64,000 bases of DNA from Bdellovibrio bacteriovorus (lineage in GTDB: Bacteria; Bdellovibrionota; Bdellovibrionia; Bdellovibrionales; Bdellovibrionaceae): NCBI RefSeq assembly GCF_001592745.1, contig NZ_LUKD01000001.1:875384-939383 (forward strand), in the 5' to 3' direction. Positions 24,500 through 32,454 of the stretch are shown here, piece after piece (the stretch's first letter is position 1; each line of letters opens with the position of its first letter). The translations under genes and the position numbers were made by a program. The notes beneath the pieces are model-generated. The model did no database searches and was not told where the DNA came from. It saw nothing but the letters and a program-made list of their open reading frames with translations.

Positions 24500-26018
24500 G
24501 GTTTTGGTTGTAGACGACGATCAGGGCTTAAGACTTTCCGTTAAATCCGCACTCGCAGTCACTCAAAGATTTGAAGTCGACGAGGCTTTCGATGGCGTTA
24601 ACGCTATGGAAAAGATCAAAGGCGGCGACAAGAAATACGATCTAGTGATTCTTGATGTGGACATGCCCCGCATGAACGGGCTCGAAGCTCTTCGTCAAAT
24701 CAAAGAATTCGACCCAGGTATCATTGCTATCATCATGACCGCGCACGCGACGTTGAACGACGCGATTCAAGCCGTTAAAGACGGCGCTTACAATTACCTT
24801 CCAAAACCTGTTGGCAGCGATCAGTTACTTCAATTGATCGATAAAGCCGTAAATGCCCATAACTTGATTTCAAATATCGCAGCTTCGGCACCCGTCATGC
24901 ACGAAGCCGGTCGTAAAATCATCGGTCACACTTCGCAAATGCAAAAGGTGTTTAACATCATTCACCGTCTTGCTAAGGTCGATACCCCGGTTTTGATTCG
25001 TGGTGCTTCCGGAACGGGTAAAGAACTTGTTGCTAAAGCGATTCACTACAACTCCGCTCGCAAAGATGAAAAATTCGTTGCTATCAACTGCTCTGCAATC
25101 CCAGAGAATCTTTTTGAATCCGAGTTATTCGGTCACGAAAAGGGTTCTTTCACAGGTGCGGATCAACGCAAGATCGGGAAATTCCAATTCGCTGAAGGCG
25201 GGACGCTATTCCTAGATGAAGTTGGCGACATGCCACAATTGATGCAAGTAAAGATCTTGCGCGTACTTCAAGAAAAGCTTTTCACTCCCGTTGGCTCGAA
25301 TCGCGAATTCCCGACGAATGTTAGAATTATCGCGGCAACAAACAGACCTCTTGAAGACATGATCAAAGCGGGCACTTTCCGCGAAGACTTGTTCTATCGT
25401 TTGAACGTTGTACCTATCTTCTTGCCGGCACTAGCTGAGCGCAAAGACGATATGGATCACATGGTGAATATCTTTATTAAGAAATTCAACCAAGCGCACG
25501 GCAAACGCATCAACGGAATTGCTCCAGATGCGATGGCGGTCCTTAAAAAACACACGTGGCCGGGCAACATTCGTGAGCTTGAAAACGTGATCGAGCACGC
25601 TTTTGTTCTAGAGATGTCTAACATCATCACGATTGCATCTTTGCCTGAATCCTTGTTGATTGCTACAGGTACAAATTTGATCGATGTTCCACCAGTGATG
25701 GAAACCGCTCAAAACGTAGCTTCGGCGGGTTTGGCATCGGCTTCTCAAGCCCATGCGACTTTGGGTGATGACGATGATGCGGACGTGGGTACGGACTCTG
25801 AAGAGTTGGATGGCGAAGAAATCGTTCCTTACAACGGTTCCGAAAACCTAGATTTCAATGCGCAGAAAGAAGCTTTCGAAAAAGAGTTTATTATCAAAGC
25901 TCTTAAAACTTTCCGTGGTCGTATCAATCAAACAGCGTTGCACGCCAATATTCCGAAGAAGACACTTCTTAGAAAAATTGAGAAGTACGGAATCGTTGCG
26001 AAAGACTACGCCAACTAA
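24492..26018 (+). CDS. NtrC-family sigma-54-dependent response regulator
   Basis: 508 residues. The receiver domain has the acidic pair DDD near residue 8 and the phosphoacceptor Asp55 (VILDVDMPRMNG). The AAA+ domain has Walker A GASGTGKE (about 172-179), the sigma-54 contact loop as GSFTGA rather than GAFTGA (about 218-223), GGTLFLDEVGDM and the arginine-finger region. An unusually acidic linker (about residues 415-455, rich in Asp and Glu) precedes a Fis-type helix-turn-helix (GRINQTALHANIPKKTLLRKIEKYGI). It overlaps the kinase gene by eight bases. Targets are unknown; the divergent spacer 20973-21179 is one place to look. Confidence 0.93.
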   Translation: MLKVLVVDDDQGLRLSVKSALAVTQRFEVDEAFDGVNAMEKIKGGDKKYDLVILDVDMPRMNGLEALRQIKEFDPGIIAIIMTAHATLNDAIQAVKDGAYNYLPKPVGSDQLLQLIDKAVNAHNLISNIAASAPVMHEAGRKIIGHTSQMQKVFNIIHRLAKVDTPVLIRGASGTGKELVAKAIHYNSARKDEKFVAINCSAIPENLFESELFGHEKGSFTGADQRKIGKFQFAEGGTLFLDEVGDMPQLMQVKILRVLQEKLFTPVGSNREFPTNVRIIAATNRPLEDMIKAGTFREDLFYRLNVVPIFLPALAERKDDMDHMVNIFIKKFNQAHGKRINGIAPDAMAVLKKHTWPGNIRELENVIEHAFVLEMSNIITIASLPESLLIATGTNLIDVPPVMETAQNVASAGLASASQAHATLGDDDDADVGTDSEELDGEEIVPYNGSENLDFNAQKEAFEKEFIIKALKTFRGRINQTALHANIPKKTLLRKIEKYGIVAKDYAN

Positions 26019-26040
26019 GAAAATCCTAAAAAAACGACGA

Positions 26041-26072
26041 AACCCACAAGCTAAAAACTTGTGGGTTTTTCT
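26041..26072 (+). terminator. Terminator of the maturase-kinase-regulator operon
   Basis: AACCCACAAG-ctaaaaa-CTTGTGGGTT followed by TTTCTTTTATT, 22 bases after the regulator's stop codon. Confidence 0.9.
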
Positions 26073-26300
26073 TTTATTAACTGGGCCATTCCTAAAACCT
26101 GAAAGAAAAATCAAGAAAAACTCTTTTCCTTTTTTTCGTTTTTCGCAATGCCTCTAGTTTTGTAATTGAATAAAACCCCTGCATCTAGAGATGCATAATT
26201 TTTGAGCAGATAATTCTTGGGATTTTGTGGTTACTCTACATTGACTCGACGTAATGGAGTCTGTAGTTTCAGTCCCTCACCTTCCGGAGAAAATTAATCA

Positions 26301-26858
26301 ATGACCATGAATCCGTTGCCACCACAGGCATACACGAAAGAGACTTTGCTGAAAGCCTATCAGTGGCTGACAGTTCAGAACTCTTCGATCAAGGAAATGG
26401 CAACGACTCCGGATATCTTGGTGAGTTTGTATCTCAAAGCCACTCGCGATGGCGACCATGCGTTGGAAAGACCGAGCATCCAAAACTTCAAAAATGAACT
26501 AAGAAGCCTGGCTGGTATGATGGGTGAACTTGACGGCCCCGCTCGTCCAGTGATGGCACAGCCTCAACCGACGCCAGCGACTGTAGCACCTCCCGTGCAA
26601 CAGGTTCAGCAAATGCAACAAGTTCAGCAAGTTCACGTAGTGCCGGCGGCGACAACCGCGACACAAACTCAGGTTTCCTATACTGAAAAAACTGTAACAG
26701 CGACAACTCGTCAGCCTGATTTAATGGAGATGCTAGATTCCTGCTCCAAAGGCATGATTCAGGAAGTCAAAGAAGAGTTCAACTTGAGCTCAGACCTTGA
26801 AGCCCTTCGCATGCTTATCAAAATCGGCTACAGCCGTTCAAAAACCCTACTTAAGTAG
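26301..26858 (+). CDS. Protein of unknown function with Gln/Val-rich linker
   Basis: 185 residues from ATG 26301 behind GGAGA. The N-terminal third is helical and charged (AYTKETLLKAYQWLTVQNSSIKEM... LKATRDGDHALERPSIQNFKNELRSL). A linker of repeated QQVQQMQQVQQV joins it to a C-terminal block (DLMEMLDSCSKGMIQEVKEEFNLSSDLEALRMLIKIGYSRSKTLL) that reads like a short ribbon-helix-helix or docking helix pair. No signal peptide; presumably cytoplasmic. lspA follows 40 bases on without its own clear ribosome site, so the two may be co-transcribed. No family is recognised. Confidence 0.75.
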   Translation: MTMNPLPPQAYTKETLLKAYQWLTVQNSSIKEMATTPDILVSLYLKATRDGDHALERPSIQNFKNELRSLAGMMGELDGPARPVMAQPQPTPATVAPPVQQVQQMQQVQQVHVVPAATTATQTQVSYTEKTVTATTRQPDLMEMLDSCSKGMIQEVKEEFNLSSDLEALRMLIKIGYSRSKTLLK

Positions 26859-26898
26859 TCTTTGCGTGGCCCGCGGTAATTGGGCTATACTCCCCAGC

Positions 26899-27411
26899 AT
26901 GAAACGTAAATATATCTGGCTTGTGCTTATCTCTGCTTTCCTTGTGGCTTTAGACCAAGTGATTAAGGTCTATGTTCACACGCACTTTCACCTGGGCGAG
27001 TCCATCTCTGTCATTCCTAATTTCTTTAACATCACTTATGTAAGAAACTTCGGTGCGGCGTTTGGATTCTTGGCAGAAAGCCATCCCGATTTCCGTGAGA
27101 TCTTCTTCTTGGCGATGCCACCCATTGCGTTGATCATTATTTTAGGTATTTTACGTGGCGTGAAAGACGACGACACAAAACAAATTATCGCTCTTTCAAG
27201 CATCTTCGGTGGCGCTATTGGAAACTACATCGACCGCGTGCGCTTTCGTTACGTGATCGACTTCCTGGATTTCCATATCTACAATCGTTGGAGCTGGCCC
27301 GCTTTCAATATCGCCGATATGGCGATTGTCGGCGGAGTAGGACTTCTTCTGCTTCTGATGTTCCTTGAGAATAAAAAGAAAGAAAAAGAGAAAACAGAAG
27401 GCGCTGCTTAA
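26899..27411 (+). CDS. lspA: Signal peptidase II (prolipoprotein signal peptidase)
   Basis: A 170-residue inner-membrane aspartyl protease that cuts the signal peptide of lipid-modified prolipoproteins. Four hydrophobic segments are present. The signature GNYIDRVRFRYVIDF and FNIADMAIVGG carry the catalytic Asp121 and Asp140, 19 residues apart as in the family. The start was placed at ATG 26899 (MKRKYIWLV); the longer frame overlaps the upstream gene. No obvious ribosome site, so translation may depend on coupling. Its substrates include the several lipoproteins of this window, and lgt, the preceding step, lies 8 kb away. Confidence 0.96.
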   Translation: MKRKYIWLVLISAFLVALDQVIKVYVHTHFHLGESISVIPNFFNITYVRNFGAAFGFLAESHPDFREIFFLAMPPIALIIILGILRGVKDDDTKQIIALSSIFGGAIGNYIDRVRFRYVIDFLDFHIYNRWSWPAFNIADMAIVGGVGLLLLLMFLENKKKEKEKTEGAA

Positions 27412-27426
27412 GCGCCTTTTTTATTT
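27400..27426. terminator. Terminator overlapping the lspA stop codon
   Basis: AGGCGCT-gctta-AGCGCCT followed by six T. The lspA stop codon lies in the loop and 3' arm. The convergent regulator gene ends at 27421. Confidence 0.85.
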
Positions 27427-27945
27427 GTTCGGAATATTCTTACGAAGTTTTCTTTGCAGACTTTGGCGGTGCAGACCTAACTTCTTAGCGGCCTGAGTTA
27501 TATTGCCGTCGGAACTTTGCAGAACGTAATCGATGTATTCTCGCTCCATACGTGCCAAAGAAATTTCCTGATCAGGCACTTCCTCACCCACATTTTGGTC
27601 AGTAAAAGCCTTGATAATCATATCCGGGGTTACCGGCTTACTGATAAAGCTGTGGGCCCCCAACTGCATAGCCTTCACCGCAGAAGCAACACTGCCAAAA
27701 CCACTCATCATGACAACTTTGACTTGGGGAAATTTGTCTTTGAGATCCTTTAAAAACTGCAGGCCGTTTTCAGAACCTACACGTAAATCAAGCAAGGCCC
27801 ACTCAGCTTCAGTGATTTGCGCCAAAGAAGGAGTTTGTTCAAAACTTGTGACCACCATGCCACGATCTTGAAGTTCTTCCGTTAATACTTCGCGAAGGTT
27901 GCGATCGTCCTCCACCAATAAAAGCTTTTTACCTTTGATATCCAT
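27421..27945 (-). CDS. RegA/ActR/PrrA-like response regulator
   Basis: 174 residues: a receiver (LLLVEDDRNLREVL, phosphoacceptor Asp53 in ALLDLRVGSENGLQFL, Lys in ISKPVTPD) joined directly to a Fis-type helix-turn-helix (NITQAAKKLGLHRQSLQRKLRK). This is the compact layout of RegA/PrrA/ActR redox regulators, which lack the AAA+ module of NtrC. The gene follows its kinase with no gap, so they form one system. Targets are unknown. Confidence 0.88.
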   Translation of the reverse strand: MDIKGKKLLLVEDDRNLREVLTEELQDRGMVVTSFEQTPSLAQITEAEWALLDLRVGSENGLQFLKDLKDKFPQVKVVMMSGFGSVASAVKAMQLGAHSFISKPVTPDMIIKAFTDQNVGEEVPDQEISLARMEREYIDYVLQSSDGNITQAAKKLGLHRQSLQRKLRKNIPNK

Positions 27946-29166
27946 TTAAGCCTCCTCGATGGGAAGACGAATTTGCGCCGTCGCGCCTCTTCCCGAGGTG
28001 TTATTAAAGATTTTAAACTCGCCACCCGCAGCTTGTGCCATCATCATCGCAGAATAAATTCCCAGGCCGTTGCCATCCACCTTTGTAGTGACGAAGGGTT
28101 CGCCCAGACGAGATAAAGTTTCTTCAGAGAGTCCTTCTCCAAGATCTGTGACCTCTAGAAGAATCCAAGAGTCCTTTTTAAACAAGCGCACGTAAATTTT
28201 AGACCCAGCCGGAGAGGCTTCCAAAGCGTTGTTTAACAAATCAAAGAAGGTGTTTGAAAACGCCAGCACCTGCAAACGGCACGAAAGAGGTTCTGTCATA
28301 AAATGCTTTTCGATGACGACTCCTTCGTTTTCTTTTTCCCAGACTTTTAAAAGATCCTCAGTAAGTTTTTGAATTTCCACGGTGTGCAATTCAGCCTGCG
28401 AAGAGCGGGAAAAAACCGAAGCCATGTGTTGAAACACTTGCACGCATTCATCCAAAGATGTTTTGGCTTTCTCTAACTCTTCGCGCGCGGTTGTTTCCTC
28501 GCTGGATAATTTTCTTAAGCCACGTTCCATGCGAAGTTTTAATGAATTCATCGGAGTCGCTAATTGATGAGAGAACCCCGCCGTCAATGCACCTAAAGAT
28601 TTCAAACGATCCGCTTGATGCTGACGATCCTGCAAAAGACGAATGCGCATTTCGTTTTTTTGCAAAAGACCTGAGAAGTAATGGCTAACAAACCAAGAGG
28701 CGGTGATCAAAAGCCATTGCGAAAGAAATCCTAAGCCTAAATCAGACACGTCAGAGCCCACGGTGACCCTGGCGTCAAAATAAGTTTCTAACTGCAAAAG
28801 ACCTAATAAAAGAAGAACTGAAGCTCCAAAAAGATAAGAAGCTCTTTGACGTAAAAGCATGCCCCCTAAGAACGAATGAATGCAAAGAATGCTGACAAAA
28901 GGGTTATTTGCGGAACCACTCACAAAAAGAAGACCGGCCGCCGCTAAAAGGTCCACCCAAAGATGCACCAGGGTGTGCTTTTGACGAGCGTGATCTTCGC
29001 GGGGCCACAAACCTTGCGACAGAACATTGAAGGTCGCCAGCAATGCAAGGACAGCAATAAAATAGAAGATGTCCCTTTTTTGCAGAAGGTTCCAATGAAT
29101 AAGGGGAATAATCCCCAAAGTTAGACAGAATATCGCAATCCAGCGAAATCGAATCAGCCCAGGCAT
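27946..29166 (-). CDS. RegB/PrrB-like membrane sensor kinase
   Basis: 406 residues with five to six hydrophobic segments in the first 170. GSANNPF (about 84-90) sits where RegB has its quinone-binding GGxxNPF box, with one Gly replaced by Ser. The H-box is GFSHQLATPMNSLKLRMERG (His200), of RegB type, followed by NLLNNALEASP, DLGEGLSEE and DGNGLGIYSAMMM of the ATPase. The redox-active Cys of RegB near the H-box was not seen. The start is set at ATG 29166 with AAGGGG close by; a TTG further upstream would run through the zinc operator. Likely senses membrane redox state, by family. Confidence 0.85.
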   Translation of the reverse strand: MPGLIRFRWIAIFCLTLGIIPLIHWNLLQKRDIFYFIAVLALLATFNVLSQGLWPREDHARQKHTLVHLWVDLLAAAGLLFVSGSANNPFVSILCIHSFLGGMLLRQRASYLFGASVLLLLGLLQLETYFDARVTVGSDVSDLGLGFLSQWLLITASWFVSHYFSGLLQKNEMRIRLLQDRQHQADRLKSLGALTAGFSHQLATPMNSLKLRMERGLRKLSSEETTAREELEKAKTSLDECVQVFQHMASVFSRSSQAELHTVEIQKLTEDLLKVWEKENEGVVIEKHFMTEPLSCRLQVLAFSNTFFDLLNNALEASPAGSKIYVRLFKKDSWILLEVTDLGEGLSEETLSRLGEPFVTTKVDGNGLGIYSAMMMAQAAGGEFKIFNNTSGRGATAQIRLPIEEA

Positions 29167-29209
29167 GACCCCTTGATAGCGGACCCGGGGTGGTGCCGCA
29201 ACAAGTCTC

Positions 29210-29258
29210 TGTGTTACGCAACCATTCGTTGCATTTTTTAAATGCAAATTACTTGCAT
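29210..29258. promoter_or_regulatory. Candidate Zur operator array upstream of the zinc operon
   Basis: TTGCATTTTTTAAATGCAA (29229-29247) is a 19-base palindrome with 8-base arms. ATGCAA-attac-TTGCAT overlaps its right half (29242-29258), and a looser GCAAC...GTTGC pair overlaps its left side. Fur-family proteins bind dyads of about this size, and the operon that follows encodes zinc uptake. Zur is the natural candidate; it is not encoded in this window. Confidence 0.6.
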
Positions 29259-29303
29259 CTAAAAAATCAGGATGCTAGAACGCTTTAAATCGAAGGAGAC
29301 GTT

Positions 29304-29888
29304 ATGAAGACCTTTCTTATTTCCCTGATTTTCGCATTCACACCGGCCACTTTTGCTCATGATCACACAACGGATCTCAGTATCTTGAAGCGTTCTAAAG
29401 TGAGCGCGGCGACCGTCGAAGCCTTAGAAATGTTTGAGACTTCAGGAGCGGGTCTTCTTTGGAGCTTCCAAACCGAGACGTTTGATGACGAGGCTGCATC
29501 TAAAATTTACTTCGTTGCAGAAAATGCGGTGAAGTCGGCATCTTATGACTGCCACTTCCATTCTCAGGATGGCGAACACCATGCCCACTGCCATGAGGGT
29601 GCAGAATTGAACAATACTCCTTCGACGGTTCCGGCTTTGAGTTTCAATGTCGATGCGTATCTTGAAGGCTTAGCTTCTTCCATGGATGTTTTTGAAAGAA
29701 AAATTTCTTCTTTGGACAACTTAGCGAGCATTAAGATGTGGCAAAACGCGACGGAGATGTTTGTAACTCTTTCCTCTTTAGTTAATGGTGTTGAAACGAA
29801 AGCCCATTTCATGTGCCACATTCATTCAGGCACTGAAATTGATTGTCATCGCAGTCGCAATGCAGGCCCCGGCGAGCCTTCGTTCTAG
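29304..29888 (+). CDS. His/Cys-rich periplasmic protein, probable zinc binder
   Basis: 194 residues with signal peptide MKTFLISLIFAFTPATFA, then HDHTTD at the mature N-terminus. Two metal-binding-like clusters stand out: CHFHSQDGEHHAHCHEG (about 82-98) and CHIHSGTEIDCHRS (about 171-184). The first gene of the zinc-uptake operon, with ribosome site GAAGGAGA. It may capture zinc in the periplasm and pass it to ZnuA, a role known for the unrelated-looking ZinT and ZrgA proteins. The sequence itself matches no family I can name. Confidence 0.8.
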   Translation: MKTFLISLIFAFTPATFAHDHTTDLSILKRSKVSAATVEALEMFETSGAGLLWSFQTETFDDEAASKIYFVAENAVKSASYDCHFHSQDGEHHAHCHEGAELNNTPSTVPALSFNVDAYLEGLASSMDVFERKISSLDNLASIKMWQNATEMFVTLSSLVNGVETKAHFMCHIHSGTEIDCHRSRNAGPGEPSF

Positions 29889-29896
29889 GAGTGATC

Positions 29897-30505
29897 ATGA
29901 AGCATTCATTTCTGTTTGCACTGACGGCTTTATTCGTGACGGCTTGCGGAGGCGGATACAATCCTGACAAGGACGCCCTTCAACAAGCTCAAAAAATCGG
30001 AGATCAAGCTTACTTCGAAATTTCTCCCGGCGTAGGGCTTATGGCTGACACGGTTTCTTCAGTGTCTTCGGGAGCCAACTTTGAAGTGAGTTTTACTTTG
30101 GAAGAGGGAGGACGCTTCCGTGTGTCTACTTTCGCAGACTCCCAGCTTAAAAACGGCATTGATTTTGTTTTCACTCGTCAAGGCACCAAACTTTTTGTTT
30201 TCAGCTCAGCACAGGGTCAAACTCAAGAATGGTCCTCCCTGTTTAATTCTGTAGATGCGACGGGTGTTTTGACATTCACTATTGATGTGCATAACAACGA
30301 ACATCCTAGTCATATTCTATTGTGGAAAGGATCCAAGAATGCCTCGATGGATCATCGCAACACTCTTTATAATTCTGCAGAAGACAGCTTGGATCTAAAC
30401 TATGATAATAGCCCGGGTAATGGCTTCGGCCGTAATTGGGGTTTTAAACTTGAAAAAGCACAGCTTCTTAAAGCTGTCTTATCTGCACCACAGGAATCAC
30501 ACTAA
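29897..30505 (+). CDS. Lipoprotein of the zinc operon
   Basis: 202 residues from ATG 29897 (AGGAG before it). The lipobox FVTAC is followed by GGGYNPDKD. The body is beta-rich with VHNNEHPSHILLW and a DLNYDNSPGNGFGRNWGF segment, and a few histidines that might bind metal. It lies between the His-rich protein and the outer-membrane protein, overlapping the latter's start by one base (TAATG), so translation is coupled. Probably works at the outer membrane with that protein. No family is recognised. Confidence 0.78.
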   Translation: MKHSFLFALTALFVTACGGGYNPDKDALQQAQKIGDQAYFEISPGVGLMADTVSSVSSGANFEVSFTLEEGGRFRVSTFADSQLKNGIDFVFTRQGTKLFVFSSAQGQTQEWSSLFNSVDATGVLTFTIDVHNNEHPSHILLWKGSKNASMDHRNTLYNSAEDSLDLNYDNSPGNGFGRNWGFKLEKAQLLKAVLSAPQESH

Positions 30506-31563
30506 TGAAACGTTTTACGGTCATTCTTTTTATTCTGCTTTCTGGCGTTCGCGCTTCTGCACAGAATCTATTGCAAAACATTCAAACCGCCGCTGCGATC
30601 GATTTCGTGGCCCCTTTTGATTTCGAAGGCTCAGAAGAAAATAAGCTGGACATTCGATCTGCCGAGCTTTCTTTTTTTGGTCCTCTTGATCCTACATTCG
30701 ACGCGAACCTAAACGCGGCAGCTCACAATGAAGATGGTGAGTTTGTTTTTGAAGTGCATGAGGCTTTCGTTTCATCCAACAAACTGATCCCCTCTTCTCG
30801 GTTCAAAATCGGGAAATTCTTTTTAGGCGTAGGTCGATTAAACCAATTCCACCAGCACGATTGGGCCTTTATTTCTGCGCCTCGTGTGCAGACAGAGTTC
30901 TTTGACGAAGAAGGTATCGCCGATACGGGAGCCGAGTTTTCAACTCTTCTTCCCACGGACTCTTATTGGGACATTACCGCCGGTGTGACAAATGGATATA
31001 CCTATGGACACGCCCACGATGCGGGCGAAAAACCGCGCGTTCCTACTCACTATATTCACCCGGTCAACTTCATTGATTTTGGTGACGCCGGAGCCTTGCA
31101 ATGGGGAATGAATTATTTAGGCCGCACTGATGCTGAAGGCATTCAAACTCAGCTTTATGGGTTTGATTTTGTATTTAAAAAGACGGAAGGCAAAGTTCTT
31201 CGTTTTCTTTTGCAATCAGAAATCTGGTATCGCAACTTAAAAGCTCCCGAAGCAGACCGCCAAGAGGACATCGGTGCATACATCTATCCGCAAATGTCCT
31301 TGAGTGAACGTCTGTTTCTAGGACTGCGTGTGGATTTGTTCTCGGAGCTTTCCCGCACGTTTCAATCAGATGGTTCTAAACAAGACAATTTAGATTATGG
31401 CTTTGTTCCGACCCTGACCTATAAGCACAGTGAGTTCACATGGTTCCGCGTCGCGTACACTTACGATGTGCAAACTTATAAGGGCGAATCGGATGACTTG
31501 AGCCAGAAAATTGAGTTGCAGTTGGTGTCTATCTTGGGCGCGCACCCTGCGCATTCATTCTAG
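30505..31563 (+). CDS. Outer-membrane beta-barrel protein, probable zinc-operon porin
   Basis: 352 residues with signal peptide (RFTVILFILLSGVRASA). Alternating strands (RFKIGKFFLGVGRLNQFHQHDWAF, YWDITAGVTNGYTYG, LQWGMNYLGR, WFRVAYTYDVQTY) end at IELQLVSILGAHPAHSF, with terminal Phe. Histidines are common in loops (NQFHQHDW, YGHAHDAGEK). No TonB box or plug domain is seen, so it is a porin-like channel rather than a ZnuD receptor. The position just ahead of znuA suggests it lets zinc into the periplasm. Confidence 0.85.
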   Translation: MKRFTVILFILLSGVRASAQNLLQNIQTAAAIDFVAPFDFEGSEENKLDIRSAELSFFGPLDPTFDANLNAAAHNEDGEFVFEVHEAFVSSNKLIPSSRFKIGKFFLGVGRLNQFHQHDWAFISAPRVQTEFFDEEGIADTGAEFSTLLPTDSYWDITAGVTNGYTYGHAHDAGEKPRVPTHYIHPVNFIDFGDAGALQWGMNYLGRTDAEGIQTQLYGFDFVFKKTEGKVLRFLLQSEIWYRNLKAPEADRQEDIGAYIYPQMSLSERLFLGLRVDLFSELSRTFQSDGSKQDNLDYGFVPTLTYKHSEFTWFRVAYTYDVQTYKGESDDLSQKIELQLVSILGAHPAHSF

Positions 31564-31572
31564 GAGGATTTC

Positions 31573-32454
31573 GTGAAGAGTTTTGTATTTGCGACATGTT
31601 TATTCTGTGCTTCGACGGCTTTTTCGAAAATCAAAGTAGTCACGACACTTCCCGATATTGCAGAAATTGTTCAGGCTATCGGCGGAAACGAAGTGGAAGT
31701 TCAAAGCTTGCTGAAAGGAAGTGAAGATCCTCACTATGCCGAAGCCCGCCCCGATTATATTTTAAAAGTAAATCGAGCCGACGTGCTTTGCTCTGTTGGT
31801 TTAGAACTTGAAGTCGGTTGGCTTCCAAAGGTTCTAGAAAAAGCCGGAAATGCAAATGTCTCCCCTGGTGGTAAGGGTTCTTGCATCCTAGGAAAGTCGG
31901 TAAAGCCTGTCGACGTTCCCGTGGGCGTTATCAACAGATCCTTAGGAGATGTTCATCCTCAAGGAAATCCGCATTTTGCATTGTCGCCAGAAAAGCTCGT
32001 TGAAGGCGCGAACGAAGTTGTGCGCGTTTTATCAGAAGTAAACCCAGACAAAGCCTCTGAGTTTTCGAAGAATTATGATGCATTCAAAAAGAAAATGACG
32101 GACCTGCAGACGACACTTTCTAAGAGCGTAAAAAAAGTGAAGGTCATGGAGTATCACAAAGAATTTACCTACTTCTTTAATGCCTATGGGCTTGAATCCG
32201 TCGGATCGTTAGAGGAAAAGCCAGGCATGCCACCCTCGGCGGCGCGCTTAGCTCAGGTGGCGAAGCTCGCAAAGGACAACAAAGTGGCTGTGCTCTTCGC
32301 GACACCCTCAGCACCTCATAAAGCTTTAGAAAGATTCACAGAGCTTTCCGGCATTCCAGTTGTCACTGTGCCTTCCTATGTGCAAACTTCTGGTAATTCC
32401 GATGCAAAGACGATTGAAGGCTTGCAAAAATTATTGGTAAAATCCATTCCATGA
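31573..32454 (+). CDS. znuA: Zinc ABC transporter substrate-binding protein
   Basis: 293 residues, cluster A-I metal-binding protein with a signal peptide (KSFVFATCLFCASTAFS). The metal site of the family is visible: His54 in EDPHYAEARP, His134 in GNPHFALSP, His195 in MEYHKEFTYFF and a likely acidic ligand at Asp277. It lacks the long His-rich loop of enterobacterial ZnuA, perhaps because the His-rich protein at 29304 does that job. GTG start with AGGAGG. Overlaps znuC by four bases. Confidence 0.92.
   Translation: MKSFVFATCLFCASTAFSKIKVVTTLPDIAEIVQAIGGNEVEVQSLLKGSEDPHYAEARPDYILKVNRADVLCSVGLELEVGWLPKVLEKAGNANVSPGGKGSCILGKSVKPVDVPVGVINRSLGDVHPQGNPHFALSPEKLVEGANEVVRVLSEVNPDKASEFSKNYDAFKKKMTDLQTTLSKSVKKVKVMEYHKEFTYFFNAYGLESVGSLEEKPGMPPSAARLAQVAKLAKDNKVAVLFATPSAPHKALERFTELSGIPVVTVPSYVQTSGNSDAKTIEGLQKLLVKSIP

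Noticed and set aside
29167-29247. Upstream extension of the RegB-like kinase to a TTG at 29247
   Set aside because: The extension runs through the zinc-operator palindrome and has no ribosome site; ATG 29166 fits the family start.
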